Notes: a model not told the origin generated them from the sequence alone. A stretch of 64,000 nucleotides of DNA from Nostoc sp. JL33 (GCF_017114985.1 NZ_JABXKP010000012.1:29828-93827), one strand, 5' to 3'. Shown: positions 34,909 to 44,627, counted from the first letter of the stretch. Made by a program: numbers and translations.

Positions 34909-36639
34909 CTAGAATCCCAGGTCAGCTTTGGCTAGTTCAGCAGCAGCGAATACTTCTGCGTCAGGTTTTTCTTCCCAGGCTGGCTCACCCATTTCTTCGT
35001 AAAAAGTTGCGTCATAAGGACGGGTACGTACTACTACTGGCATCGGAACGGCGTGACCCAAAATTAATGCTTGTTGCTTCGAGTCTAATTTTGCCAATAC
35101 CGATCGCAGTCCACTACCACCAGATACACCTGTAAAAATCGCCTCAATGTCTTTTTCATCATTCAGCAAAGCGGTAATCCGAGTCCCAATCTGGGACATA
35201 ACTTCATTATCAATACCCGATGGACGTTGATCAACTACCAAAAGTGTGACGAAATATTTTCGCAGTTCACGGGCAATAGTCCCAAAGATAGTACTTTGTA
35301 CCACTCCTGGGTCAAGGAAACGGTGCGCCTCTTCAATGGTAATCATCAATGGCGTGGGGCGATCGCTAGGATTTTTGCTTTGGAGGAATTTATCGGCTTT
35401 TTTGACGTAATGCTCGTGAATACGTCGGGTGATCATATTTGTCACCAACATATAAGAGAGCATATTAGACTGGGAACCAAATTCTATCACAACATTCTTC
35501 CCAGATTCCAGACATTGCACAATTTTACTAATGTAATTCTGGGGGCAAACCGCTCGCATATACTTCAAACTATCCATCCGCAAGAGTTTGCGCTGCAATG
35601 CCATAATCGAGCCTTTGTGTCCGCGCTTTTCGTCGCAGAACATTTCGATTTCTTCATTAGTCATGTTCAGCAATTGGACAATCCAGGACTTGCCAAACTC
35701 GCTATATAGAATATTGGCGTTATCTAAGGCTGCGTCAGAGAGTCCTAAATCTCGACTACATAACTTAATATCTTCAACTTCTATTTGCTCGTAACTTAAA
35801 TAAAGTTCTTGAGCATCACGCACACCCCGACGCTTTGTCGATTCCGGGTCGAGGGTGTAGACTTCCACCTTACTAGGAAAAAGTTGCTTTAAGCCCTTAA
35901 CAGTACTGACGTTTTTACCTTCTGCAACAGCTTCCCAGCCATACTCAGAGTGCATATCAAAAATCAAGTTTACTGCCGCACTTTTACGGATAACGCCAGC
36001 TAAAATTAGCCGTGTTAGAAAGGATTTACCAGTACCAGATTTCCCAAAAATCCCATTACTGCGTTCTACAAAGCGGTTCAAATCGATGCAAACGGGCACA
36101 TCCATATCCAAAGGTTTCCCGATGGAAAAATTGCGCCTTTGGGGGTCATCTTCCCAGCCAAATACCCGGCGAAAATCGTCAACACTTGCATCGTAAACTT
36201 GACTAAAGTGGCTAGGAATAGTTTTAACAGGCAACAATTCCATCGTCGTACTAGTTTGTGGCACGAATGAAGCCAAACCCGTCATCGATGGGAGGAAGGG
36301 ATTTACCGATTTACCATTTGTTGGCGATAAAGATTCTTCAGATTCGGGAGTGAACATCAACATCGGCGCGAGGTTGATAGTACCGTATGTGCCACTTCCG
36401 GCTAAAACATCTCGTAAAAAAGTGTCTTCCCAATTGGGAGGATTAGCAATAATTCGGGCATTAGCAGCTCCCAATGCTACATCTGTCAGCATACAAAAAA
36501 AGCGCGATCGCATCCCTTGCACAACGAGAAACTTACCCACCCGCATATCTTCCACAGAAATGTCAGGATGCAATCGTACTTCTAAACCTTCAGTTAGAGA
36601 ACCTTGAATGACCGAACCTAATGGCTGTGCCGAATTCAT
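34909..36639 (-). CDS. HerA-like ATPase (DUF87)
   Basis: 576 residues. An N-terminal HAS-barrel-like region (about 1-110) is followed by a FtsK/HerA-type P-loop ATPase. Visible motifs are Walker A FGKSGTGKSFL near residue 198, Walker B LMITIEEAHRF near 425, and a conserved DQRPSGID near 460. HerA hexamers translocate DNA, usually with the nuclease NurA in end resection, and HerA-like ATPases also serve defence systems. No NurA or other nuclease gene is adjacent here. The start is ATG at 36639. The size and absence of membrane segments fit a cytoplasmic DNA-handling role; the substrate is inference. Confidence 0.85.
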   Translation of the reverse strand: MNSAQPLGSVIQGSLTEGLEVRLHPDISVEDMRVGKFLVVQGMRSRFFCMLTDVALGAANARIIANPPNWEDTFLRDVLAGSGTYGTINLAPMLMFTPESEESLSPTNGKSVNPFLPSMTGLASFVPQTSTTMELLPVKTIPSHFSQVYDASVDDFRRVFGWEDDPQRRNFSIGKPLDMDVPVCIDLNRFVERSNGIFGKSGTGKSFLTRLILAGVIRKSAAVNLIFDMHSEYGWEAVAEGKNVSTVKGLKQLFPSKVEVYTLDPESTKRRGVRDAQELYLSYEQIEVEDIKLCSRDLGLSDAALDNANILYSEFGKSWIVQLLNMTNEEIEMFCDEKRGHKGSIMALQRKLLRMDSLKYMRAVCPQNYISKIVQCLESGKNVVIEFGSQSNMLSYMLVTNMITRRIHEHYVKKADKFLQSKNPSDRPTPLMITIEEAHRFLDPGVVQSTIFGTIARELRKYFVTLLVVDQRPSGIDNEVMSQIGTRITALLNDEKDIEAIFTGVSGGSGLRSVLAKLDSKQQALILGHAVPMPVVVRTRPYDATFYEEMGEPAWEEKPDAEVFAAAELAKADLGF

Positions 36640-36715
36640 CTAATTAGTTACATGATTGTTGGTGCTATCTCTTACGTTGAATTGTAATTGCATAGGGCAA
36701 AAGTTGCGAATTTGT

Positions 36716-36785
36716 CAGGAGTTAGGAGTTAGGAGTTAGGAATGATAATTAATGCCCAATGCCCAATGCCCAATGCCCAATGCCC
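36716..36785. repeat. Two heptamer tandem repeats (TTAGGAG and CCCAATG)
   Basis: TTAGGAG units at 36716-36743 and CCCAATG units at 36752-36785 lie end to end in the spacer between the GST and HerA-like genes. Both types occur elsewhere in the window and are typical short tandem repeats of heterocystous cyanobacteria. Confidence 0.85.
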
Positions 36786-36791
36786 CATTAC

Positions 36792-37586
36792 CTAATCAAT
36801 TTGAATCGAAGTGGGCGCACTTCCGGTTGGTGGAGTCGTAACAATTAAAGGTTTACGGAATTGGGTGTAAAGGCGATCGCGCCAGGTGAAGAATGGTTCA
36901 TAATCTATATTCTCTGTAAAGATTGGCAATCCTTTACCTCTAATAGAAGCTGGTAAATCTAGATACCGCCCATCGGGGAACTTGAGCAATATCGATAAGC
37001 CAGCCACCGCCAAGTCAGCTAAAGTCGGCTCATCTCCTGTTAAATAAGGACTATCTGCCAGTAACAATGTCAACGCTTCCAAGTCTTGTTTTAAGGATGC
37101 GATCGCTGACTGTATCACATCTGGGCTATAACCTACCCCAAAACCCAACAGTGTCAAGAAGTCACTAGGTACTCCTTCAACCAGACTTTTAAATATATCT
37201 GGTGTTGAGGTCGGTAATAAAGACTTGCGAAAATTTTGATCTTGACTTATTGCAGCAAATAGTGCTTTGCGACCTTTAATGCCTATAGACTCATCAGCCC
37301 ATTCTTCTATTAATAAAGTTAAACCCCGTCGTTTGGGATCTTGCGGTATTATTGGGCGATCGGGATACTCTAAGTCTAAATACTTAGCTATTTCCGTAGA
37401 ATCCGCAATATATCTATTACGATCCTTTAATACTGGGACTTGTTTCTGACCAGTCAGCCGGAACAGTTCTACTTGTCCAATCCCAGGCGTAACCTCTATT
37501 TTGCGGTAATCTAGTCCTTTAAAATCTAGAATTAGGCGCACTTTCTCTGAGTATTGAGAGAGTTCCCATTGGTATAATTCCAGCAT
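36792..37586 (-). CDS. Glutathione S-transferase family protein
   Basis: 264 residues from ATG 37586, chosen because AAGG lies eight bases upstream; a TTG at 37610 would add eight residues. An N-terminal thioredoxin-like domain (MLELYQWELSQYSEKVRLIL; QVPVLKD; STEIAKYLD) is followed by a helical C-terminal domain including SPYLTGDEPTLADLAVAG. GSTs conjugate or reduce electrophiles with glutathione. Substrate unknown. The residue at the position of the usual catalytic Ser/Cys is in SQYSEK. No operon partner. Confidence 0.88.
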   Translation of the reverse strand: MLELYQWELSQYSEKVRLILDFKGLDYRKIEVTPGIGQVELFRLTGQKQVPVLKDRNRYIADSTEIAKYLDLEYPDRPIIPQDPKRRGLTLLIEEWADESIGIKGRKALFAAISQDQNFRKSLLPTSTPDIFKSLVEGVPSDFLTLLGFGVGYSPDVIQSAIASLKQDLEALTLLLADSPYLTGDEPTLADLAVAGLSILLKFPDGRYLDLPASIRGKGLPIFTENIDYEPFFTWRDRLYTQFRKPLIVTTPPTGSAPTSIQID

Positions 37587-38447
37587 GTTGTATACCTTGT
37601 AACTGGTCAACTTCTTAACTTTACAATTGTATCTTTAGTTAAAGTAATTTTTCTTGGCATTAGTTGCTTAGTTGTCTATTTAATTTACATTAGGGTTTAA
37701 CTCTGCCTGATGTTTGGCAAAATTATCGATTTTAAAAAACTTACTCTCTGATTGATGAAAATATCAAATAACTAAATAATTTAATTCGGCATATATATAA
37801 ATAAACCTAACCGCTCAGTCGTGAGTCTTCAGCCGTTATTTTAATTTGCGTCACTGTTAGCCTACTACTTCGTCAAGCTAATGAAAGAAGGTTTGTCGTC
37901 AGGACTTTAGTACTTAGAAAATAATCACTAAAGTCCTTACTACGAACTTGCTTACCCATCAGTTTAAACTTGACAGAGTACTACGTTAAGATATTTAGGT
38001 ACTTAATTCCTCTACTTTTGCTGAAAAATCAATGGTTGATTTCGAGATTATAGCCTTGGGCCGTATCGGATTCAGGGTTTTTGAATCAACTATTAACTTA
38101 CGTACAAGTTTGTATATAAATTGGCTTTTAAGTAGAATCTTTATCACAGCTTATTGTAACTTATAAGTTGTAGATGTGAGATTTTCCCGCTTTTTTAGAG
38201 GTGACGCTACACCAAGTGAGGCTTTATTAACTCTTTTTGGTGTGATAGAGAAAATTTGCTGAATTTACATAAAATATATGCTAGATATATTTCATACTTG
38301 TGAGCCTAAGCCGAAGTTGGATATTTTGCGTCACAAGTACAAATTCTGGGAAAAAATCTTACTTCCCTCTTCGGCTATATTATTTTGTGCGTAGCAAAAT
38401 GTTATAAATTTTTATGTAGTGTGTGGACAAAAAGACAAACAAAATTT
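37587..38447. other. Long spacer upstream of the fasciclin gene
   Basis: 861 bp, A+T-rich. It contains an inverted repeat AGGACTTTAGT...ACTAAAGTCCT (about 37901-37939) resembling dispersed Nostoc repeats. No gene is seen; regulatory content could not be resolved. Confidence 0.5.
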
Positions 38448-39311
38448 ATGAAGACAAATTACAGCAAATTGCTGACCACGTTGGCAGGCATAGCAGGATT
38501 TACTAGTTTTAGCGTCCTGATTACTTTACCATCTGATGCGAAAGAGGCACTAAATCCTAACCCCAGTATTTTCAACGAAGCCCCCTATAACCAGGGACAA
38601 CGCCTTCAAGCAAACGCTCAATATACACCCGTTGAGGCTGCTTCCAAAATAGAAAAAGGCAATACCAAACGCCAACAAGTAGGACAGAACAGTGGCGGTG
38701 GGACGCTAAATCCCAAACCAAGTATTTTCAACGAGCCTCCCTATAACCGTGGTGGTAGCGCTACACCTAGTGAAAGTGCACCCCGCACTCCAGGTACTAC
38801 CCCAGGAAATCAACCTACCACACCACCAACAGAAGTACCATCTCCTGGCACACCTAGTACAACTCCACCAGGCCCAGGAGCAAGCGACAATCAAGGCAAA
38901 AACTTGTTAGCGTTGGCAGAGTCAAACGCTTCCTTTACAACCTTAACCAAGGCTTTGAAAGCAGCAGGGTTGACCGGAGCTTTGCAAGGCAAAGATAACT
39001 TAACTATTTTTGCACCCACTGATGCAGCTTTTGCTAAGTTGCCACCAGATGCTTTGCAAGAATTGTTAAAACCAGCCAACAAAGAAGTATTGATCAAAAT
39101 CTTAACTTACCATGTAGTCCCTGGTAAGGTATTGTCCGCTGATTTGAAGTCTGGCGAAGTTAAAAGCCTTGAAGGCGGCACAATCAATGTTAAAGTTGAT
39201 CCTGCTACCGGTGTAACTGTCAATGATGCTAAAGTAACACAGGCAGATATCACAGGGAGTAACGGTGTAATCCACGCAATCGATCAGGTGATTTTACCTC
39301 CTGACTTGTAG
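38448..39311 (+). CDS. Secreted fasciclin-domain protein with duplicated PSIFNE motif
   Basis: 287 residues from ATG 38448; an upstream in-frame start at 38385 gives 21 non-conserved residues before the signal peptide. A signal peptide covers about 1-31. The motif LNPxPSIFNExPYNxG occurs twice, at about 35-50 and 87-102. A Thr/Pro-rich linker (105-147) follows, then one fasciclin (FAS1) domain (about 150-287: FTTLTKALKAAG, LTIFAPTDAAF, YHVVPGK and NGVIHAIDQVILP). FAS1 domains mediate adhesion at cell surfaces or in extracellular matrix. It is transcribed alone and ends at a good terminator. Confidence 0.9.
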   Translation: MKTNYSKLLTTLAGIAGFTSFSVLITLPSDAKEALNPNPSIFNEAPYNQGQRLQANAQYTPVEAASKIEKGNTKRQQVGQNSGGGTLNPKPSIFNEPPYNRGGSATPSESAPRTPGTTPGNQPTTPPTEVPSPGTPSTTPPGPGASDNQGKNLLALAESNASFTTLTKALKAAGLTGALQGKDNLTIFAPTDAAFAKLPPDALQELLKPANKEVLIKILTYHVVPGKVLSADLKSGEVKSLEGGTINVKVDPATGVTVNDAKVTQADITGSNGVIHAIDQVILPPDL

Positions 39312-39376
39312 TTTTTAGGTATCAGTACAATCGGGAACAAAACTAGGTTGGCATAAAGTATTAATACGTAAAAATT

Positions 39377-39408
39377 CCGTTCAGATGTTAATTTTGGACG
39401 GTTTTTTT
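39377..39408 (+). terminator. Rho-independent terminator of the fasciclin gene
   Basis: The stem CCGTTCA (39377-39383) pairs with TGGACGG (39395-39401, one G-T wobble) and is followed by a run of seven T (39402-39408). It lies 66 bp after the stop codon. Confidence 0.75.
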
Positions 39409-39597
39409 GTAAAAACGGTGATTTAAATTGGGAACCCCGCCTACTGACTTTTCACGAAGGCTTTCCTCGTTCCCAGGCGGAGCCTGGGAATGCATTGATT
39501 TCTGCAAGCCGCACACTCGTGACTTCTAGTCATGAGTTAGGCACTCTATATTTCCATATTTTTTCTTCTTATGGTCATGCACATGGTAAGGTAAAGT

Positions 39598-40047
39598 ATG
39601 GAAGTAAAACACGGCAGAGGCTACGTTTATGCAATTGAGTATCATATTGTATGGTGTGTTAAGTATAGACACAAGGTACTGAAGGATGAGATAGCTGAGT
39701 TCCTGAAAGAGGTTCTAATTGAGACGGCAATTCTCTACAAGTTTAAAGTCGAGAGTCTTGAGGTAGTAGAAGATCATGTTCATGTCTTAGTATCTGCAAC
39801 GCCTCAGCACACTATTCCGAATATAGTCAAAATGCTAAAGGGAATATCGGCTAGAAAGCTATTTTTAAAGTTTCCCGAACTCAAAAAAAAGTTAGGGGGA
39901 GGTGACGCCACTCCCCTCAAACTCCTCCACCCCCGCACGGGGGTGGCTCATCTTTGGAATCCCTCATATTTTGTAAGCACTGTTTCAGAAAACACAGAGG
40001 CACAAGTTAAGAAATATATCGAGAACCAAAATGCAGAAAGCGTTTAA
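39598..40047 (+). CDS. tnpA: IS200/IS605 Y1 transposase TnpA with a repeat-derived insertion
   Basis: 149 residues. HUH motif at H60-V-H62 (DHVHVLV) and the catalytic Tyr at about 140 (VKKYIENQ) are intact. Members of this family normally read directly from a KKKLWGG-like run into HLWNPSYF. Here about 15 residues (GGDATPLKLLHPRTGVA, about 101-117) are inserted, encoded by a segment containing a CCACCCCC/GGGGGTGG hairpin (39927-39946). The frame is kept, but the insert lies close to the catalytic core and may impair activity. The gene overlaps tnpB by 17 bp. Confidence 0.9.
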   Translation: MEVKHGRGYVYAIEYHIVWCVKYRHKVLKDEIAEFLKEVLIETAILYKFKVESLEVVEDHVHVLVSATPQHTIPNIVKMLKGISARKLFLKFPELKKKLGGGDATPLKLLHPRTGVAHLWNPSYFVSTVSENTEAQVKKYIENQNAESV

Positions 40048-41242
40048 AGTTACACTCACTCCTAACCATAACCAGCAAGTCTTAATTAACAAGACCATTG
40101 GTTGTGCAAGGTTTGTGTATAATCGCTTTCTAGCATTAAGACAGGAGTTGTATAACACCGAGCAGAAAACATTAAACTATCATGCTTGTAGTCAGCAACT
40201 TACTTTACTGAAAAAAGAAATTATCTGGCTCAAGGAGGTAGACAAGTTCGCCTTACAGAACTCACTCAAGAACTTAGAGACAGCATATAAAAACTTCTTT
40301 TCCGATCTAAAAAAAGCCAAAAATAAAAAAGGTGTAGGCTTTCCTAAATTCAAAAAGAAGTATGGGTGCAAACAGTCTTATAAGACTAACCTGACTAACG
40401 GCAACATTCAGATAATAGAGAATCGCTTAAAACTTCCAAAGCTAGGATGGGTAAAGTTTCACAAATCCCAAGATATCACGGGAAAGCTTATAAACGTTAC
40501 CATAATTCGTACTAATAGCGGTAACTACATTGCTAGTATTTTGTGTGAAACAGAGATAGAAAAATATCCACAAGTTACTCAAAATATTGGATTAGATTTA
40601 GGAATCAAATCTTATTTTGTTACTAGCAAGGGTGAAGTTATAGATAACCCCAAATATTACCGAACTCAAACTCGTAAGTTACGCTCATACCATAAAAAAC
40701 TATCTCGTAGTGTCAAAGGTAGTAACAATAGAGTTAAAGCGAAAATCAAGCTAGCTCGGACTTACCAACACATTACCAATTTGAGAGATGACTTTCTACA
40801 CAAACTCTCAACTCGTTTAATCAAAGAAAACAGCATTATCTGTATCGAAGATTTGCGAGTTGCCAATATGGTGAAGAATCACAAGCTAGCATTGAGCATA
40901 ACAGAAGCTAGTTGGTCTAAATTTGTTACCATGCTGGAATATAAAGCTTTGTGGCATGACAGAATTGTGCAAAAAGTTGGTACGTTCTATCCCTCATCTC
41001 AGACTTGTAATCATTGTGGTTTTATCAACCCGCTAGTCAAAGATTTAAAGTTGCGTGAATGGTCTTGTCCTCATTGTCATAATTACAATTCCAGAGATGA
41101 GAATGCGGCTAGGAACATATTAACTGAAGGATTGAAAATATTAGCAGCAGCCGTCGGTGCGCCGGATGCTTTAAACGCCTATGGAGAACTTGTAAGACCT
41201 GGAGTCATCCAGGCAGAGATCGTTGAAGTAGGAATCGCGTGA
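40031..41242 (+). CDS. tnpB: RNA-guided endonuclease TnpB
   Basis: 403 residues. The catalytic triad is D189 (GLDLGI), E273 (CIEDL) and D356 (SRDENAA); the zinc ribbon is C326, C329, C346, C349. The N-terminal CARFVYNRFLALRQEL and GVGFPKFKKK blocks are typical. All key residues are intact. It lies directly behind tnpA in the same element and should cut donor-site DNA guided by an RNA from the right end. It is more similar to canonical IS605-type TnpB than the solo copy at 2.5 kb. Confidence 0.95.
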   Translation: MQKAFKVTLTPNHNQQVLINKTIGCARFVYNRFLALRQELYNTEQKTLNYHACSQQLTLLKKEIIWLKEVDKFALQNSLKNLETAYKNFFSDLKKAKNKKGVGFPKFKKKYGCKQSYKTNLTNGNIQIIENRLKLPKLGWVKFHKSQDITGKLINVTIIRTNSGNYIASILCETEIEKYPQVTQNIGLDLGIKSYFVTSKGEVIDNPKYYRTQTRKLRSYHKKLSRSVKGSNNRVKAKIKLARTYQHITNLRDDFLHKLSTRLIKENSIICIEDLRVANMVKNHKLALSITEASWSKFVTMLEYKALWHDRIVQKVGTFYPSSQTCNHCGFINPLVKDLKLREWSCPHCHNYNSRDENAARNILTEGLKILAAAVGAPDALNAYGELVRPGVIQAEIVEVGIA

Positions 41243-41264
41243 CTTCTAGTCATGCGAGGTTCAA
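41110..41264 (+). ncRNA. Predicted omega-RNA at the right end of the IS200/IS605 element
   Basis: By analogy with known TnpB elements, the 3' part of tnpB and the right-end hairpin (41236-41256) form the scaffold. The guide would start after about 41264 with TGAGTCTCCTTTTGATC, which is the antisense of the 3' end of the deacetylase gene. The 5' limit is a guess. Confidence 0.4.
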
Positions 41265-42160
41265 TGAGTCTCCTTTTGATCTTTATCTTGCATTTCTAAA
41301 AGTTCCGGGATAGTAACAAAGTTATAGCCCTGTTTGCGAAAGTTGGCAATAATTTCTGGTAAAGCTTGCACAGTTTTAGAGCGATTACCACCACCATCAT
41401 GCATCAGCACAATCCCGCCTGATTTGGCCTTACTGAACACATTATTAATTAATTTTGGTATAGCAGGACGCGAGTAGTCTACAGAGTCAGAAGACCAGAG
41501 AATGATCGCATATTTGCTATTTCTAGCGTAATCAGCCACCCCATTGTGCATGATTCCCCCTGGTGGCCGAAACAAATTTGTTTTAATCCCTGTGACTTGA
41601 TAAATCAGGTCTGCTGTATGGACAATTTCATAGGCAGCTGCTTGTGGATTCAAGAATTGATACCAATGATGCCAAGTATGGTTTCCAATTACGTGACCTT
41701 CAGCAATCTCCCGCTTTACTAAGCCTGGATAATTCTTCACGTTCTGCCCAATCAGAAAAAATGTCCCTTTGATCTGATTTTGTTTAAGAATATCCAGTAC
41801 TTGCGCCGTACTTTCAGGCCATGGCCCATCATCAAAGGTGAGAGCAATTACTTTCTGTTCGGGAGTAAGTTTTGCCGACTTAACTATTGCCCCTTGAAAG
41901 CGTAGCGGCACAGCATAGGAGAGACCCTTTATTTGTGCTTGTTGCTGCCAACTTTTAAGCATCGCCGCTTTTAGTTCTTCAATCTGCTGCTCAGTTCCAA
42001 CTTTGGCTGATAGATTGTTTACATTTATATTCTCTCTACTTTGAGCCTCAGAGGAGCTTGACTTGATAAGCATCATCGTGTTGACACTCAAACTGGCACT
42101 TAAGACAAGCAACCTAGTTAATATTTTTTGCAGACAAAAAAATGATTTGTTGTCCTGCAC
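41261..42160 (-). CDS. Polysaccharide deacetylase family protein
   Basis: 299 residues. A hydrophobic N-terminus (about 13-40) suggests a signal peptide or anchor. The NodB domain has TFDDGP (near residue 107), GNHTWHH (near 158) and RPPGG (near 194), the metal-binding and catalytic signature of carbohydrate esterase family 4. Such enzymes remove acetyl groups from peptidoglycan or other N-acetylated glycans. The start is GTG at 42160 with AAGGAG seven bases upstream. The last bases of the gene coincide with the right tip of the neighbouring insertion sequence, so the stop codon may be contributed by the element. Confidence 0.9.
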   Translation of the reverse strand: MQDNKSFFCLQKILTRLLVLSASLSVNTMMLIKSSSSEAQSRENINVNNLSAKVGTEQQIEELKAAMLKSWQQQAQIKGLSYAVPLRFQGAIVKSAKLTPEQKVIALTFDDGPWPESTAQVLDILKQNQIKGTFFLIGQNVKNYPGLVKREIAEGHVIGNHTWHHWYQFLNPQAAAYEIVHTADLIYQVTGIKTNLFRPPGGIMHNGVADYARNSKYAIILWSSDSVDYSRPAIPKLINNVFSKAKSGGIVLMHDGGGNRSKTVQALPEIIANFRKQGYNFVTIPELLEMQDKDQKETH

Positions 42161-42933
42161 TTCATAGCTCCTTCAAGGGTCGAACCATCTTTTTTTCGCA
42201 ATACTTCGGGTAGTTTTTTAGACTTTTGTAAGCTTTGCCCTGTAAGCTAGAGCATGATTGGTATATTTTTTAAAGTTAGCTCCAACCCTGACCTGAAAAA
42301 TGCCTTACCCTAGGGATAATCTAATACCTATAAGCAAAATCCTCACCGGATTTTAGATTTTAAATTTTGGATAATGGAATTGTTGGCGGAGCCTAAGAAG
42401 AGAAGATTCAAAATTAAAAAGGTCTGAGAACAAGCGAATTTATTCGTGGCATAAATCTAAAATAAAATCACAGAGCAAGTGACTTGATTGCTGGGGTAAA
42501 TCTAAAATCTAAAATCCTCTCATTGTGTGACCATGAAGGTGAGAGCCTTCTTGCGCGTTAATTTTTGTAGACTATAGGGTGGTATCAGGAGAATTTCAAT
42601 AACTGTAAAAGCTAATTTATCCTGCCTTATTAATATGAATATACTTAATGTAGGTTAAATATTGCATATCCTATTGACGAAGCTATTGCAAAATTATGAC
42701 GAAGATGTGACTTTCCTTGAGTAATGAGGGCACAGGGCAGATCCGTTAAAATAATTCGTAATTCGTAATTCGTAATGACGCTCTCTACGCGGACTCGCTA
42801 ATATAATTAAGTTTTGTAACGGTGATTTAATGCAAAGTCGGACTTCTAATAAATCATGAATTTTGTGGGGTGGAAAACGCCCACCCCACAAGAGGTCATT
42901 GGATAGTTTTTTATTTGGAAATCCCTTAACAGG
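42161..42933. repeat. Repeat-rich spacer
   Basis: 773 bp, no gene seen. It contains AAATCTAAAATCTAAAATCC (42486-42512 region), an AATTCGT heptamer run (42752-42775) and the repeat GGGTGGAAAACGCCCACCCC near 42868-42888. The AAATCTAAAATCT word also occurs inside the GH31 coding sequence. Confidence 0.65.
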
Positions 42934-44232
42934 TTACAGACTAGATATTACATCCCGTGCTACTGCTAAAGTCTGATCAATATCCTCTTCGGTGTGAGCA
43001 AAAGATGTAAACCCAGCTTCAAATTGAGAGGGTGCTAAGTAAACACCATGCTCTAACATCCCGCGATGGAAGCGTCCAAATTTGGCTGTATCAGACTTTT
43101 TCGCATCTTCGTAGTTATGAACTGGGCCAGATGTAAAGAATAAGCCGAACATCGCGCTGATTTGACCGCCGCAAGCCGCATGACCAGTTTCTGTGGTAAT
43201 TTGCAGCAAACCATCTGCTAGCTTTTTAGTAATCCGGTCAAGATACTCGTAAGTACCTGGCTTTTGCAGCAATTCCAAAGTCTTAATGCCAGCAGTCATC
43301 GCCAAGGGATTACCAGAAAGAGTCCCAGCTTGATATACGGGGCCGGCAGGCGCAACCATTGACATAATATCCCGACGACCGCCATAGGCTCCTACTGGCA
43401 AACCACCACCAATAACCTTACCCAAGGTCGTTAAATCGGGAGTGACGCCAAATTTTTCCTGAGCGCCACCGTAAGCAATGCGGAAGCCTGTCATCACTTC
43501 GTCAAATACCAATAACGCTCCATGCTCGTGAGTCAGTTCCCGTAATCCTTCTAGGAAGCCAGCATCAGGTGCAATAAATCCAGCATTGCCGACAACTGGC
43601 TCAAGAATGACGCCAGCAATCTCGTCGCGGTTTTCTTCAAACAAGGCTTTGACGGCTTCCAAGTCATTGAAAGGCGCGGTTAGAGTGGTGCTAGTTGCTG
43701 ATTTAGGAACTCCTGGTGAGTCTGGCAAACCAAGTGTAGCAACTCCAGAACCTGCCTTCACGAGAAACGCATCGGCGTGTCCGTGGTAGCAACCTTCAAA
43801 CTTAATGATTTTCTCCCGGTTGGTGAAAGCCCGCATCAGCCGCAAAACTCCCATACAGGCTTCAGTTCCAGAGTTGACAAATCTCACCATTTCGATGCTA
43901 GGAACGGCATCGATGACCATTTCTGCCAAAACATTTTCTAGGACTGAGGGAGCGCCGAAACTGGTACCTTTTTCTAAAGCTTCATGCAAGGCTGCAATTA
44001 CTTCTGGATGAGCATGACCGCAAATAGCTGGCCCCCAGGTGCCTACATAGTCTATATATTTGTTGCCATCTACATCCCAAATATATGCGCCTTTAACACG
44101 ATCAAAAACTATGGGTTGTCCGCCCACAGATTTAAAGGCACGAACTGGAGAACTGACTCCTCCGGGCATGAGGTTTTGAGCAGCGGCGAAGACTTCTTGT
44201 GATTTTGTTGTTTTAATTGTGGTATTTACCAA
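42934..44232 (-). CDS. hemL: Glutamate-1-semialdehyde 2,1-aminomutase
   Basis: 432 residues. PLP-dependent class III aminotransferase features are clear: [17 protein letters not shown], the DEVMTGFR aspartate block and the Schiff-base Lys in [18 protein letters not shown]. It makes 5-aminolevulinate, the precursor of chlorophyll, haem and bilins. The start is TTG at 44232 ([15 protein letters not shown]), preceded by AGGAG six bases upstream; no ATG is near. Length and ends match the family. The gene stands alone. Confidence 0.96.
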   Translation of the reverse strand: MVNTTIKTTKSQEVFAAAQNLMPGGVSSPVRAFKSVGGQPIVFDRVKGAYIWDVDGNKYIDYVGTWGPAICGHAHPEVIAALHEALEKGTSFGAPSVLENVLAEMVIDAVPSIEMVRFVNSGTEACMGVLRLMRAFTNREKIIKFEGCYHGHADAFLVKAGSGVATLGLPDSPGVPKSATSTTLTAPFNDLEAVKALFEENRDEIAGVILEPVVGNAGFIAPDAGFLEGLRELTHEHGALLVFDEVMTGFRIAYGGAQEKFGVTPDLTTLGKVIGGGLPVGAYGGRRDIMSMVAPAGPVYQAGTLSGNPLAMTAGIKTLELLQKPGTYEYLDRITKKLADGLLQITTETGHAACGGQISAMFGLFFTSGPVHNYEDAKKSDTAKFGRFHRGMLEHGVYLAPSQFEAGFTSFAHTEEDIDQTLAVARDVISSL

Positions 44233-44337
44233 GGTTCTCTCCTAACAGTGGGCAATAAAAAGCTCTATCTTAGGATAGGGTCAAAAGCTACTTAGAATTT
44301 CTATCGTATAGAATTAGCTGAACTAAAAAATAACAAT

Positions 44338-44532
44338 ATGTTATACAAGTCGAATCAAGACTTGCCTTTAGATATTCAAACTCGATTATCTGAAGCATAC
44401 CAGGATCTTTACCGAGCAGCTTTTAACTCGGCGATCCATTGGTATGGTGAAGCCTCAAAAGCTCACAAAGTCGCCTTGAGTGCTGTAAAAATGCAGTCTG
44501 CTATGGAACGGAATGCTCTTGTTGAGAGCTAG
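44338..44532 (+). CDS. ChaB-like small protein
   Basis: 64 residues. The pattern LPLDIQTRLSEAYQDLYRAAFNSAIHWYGE followed by AHKVALSAVK matches the ChaB domain (LPxxxQxxYxxAFNxAxxxY...AxxxAWxxVK). ChaB is linked to the cation transporter ChaA in enteric bacteria; no such gene is adjacent here. The ATG at 44338 lies 106 bp from the hemL start on the other strand, so the two share a divergent control region. Confidence 0.75.
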   Translation: MLYKSNQDLPLDIQTRLSEAYQDLYRAAFNSAIHWYGEASKAHKVALSAVKMQSAMERNALVES

Positions 44533-44627
44533 ATAAGATAGTTCAATTTAAAAAAACATCCCAGCTGCTCTATTCAGAATGGTATCGTGAATCCATGAAT
44601 TATTCTCATTAGAGCAAATTAGCTGGT

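Larger units (their letters stand above)
39516..41264 (+). mobile_element. IS200/IS605-family insertion sequence with tnpA and tnpB
   Basis: Near-identical hairpins with loop TCT mark both ends: CTCGTGACT/AGTCATGAG at 39516-39536 and CGCGTGACT/AGTCATGCG at 41236-41256. This subterminal arrangement is expected for a single-strand transposon of this family. Between them lie overlapping tnpA and tnpB. The right end probably closes near GGTTCAA (about 41258-41264); the exact left tip is uncertain. No target duplication is expected. The right end runs into the stop codon of the convergent polysaccharide deacetylase gene. Confidence 0.8.

Noticed and set aside
36716..36785. Heptamer runs considered as a CRISPR array
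   Set aside because: Units are only 7 bp with no spacers; they are short tandem repeats.
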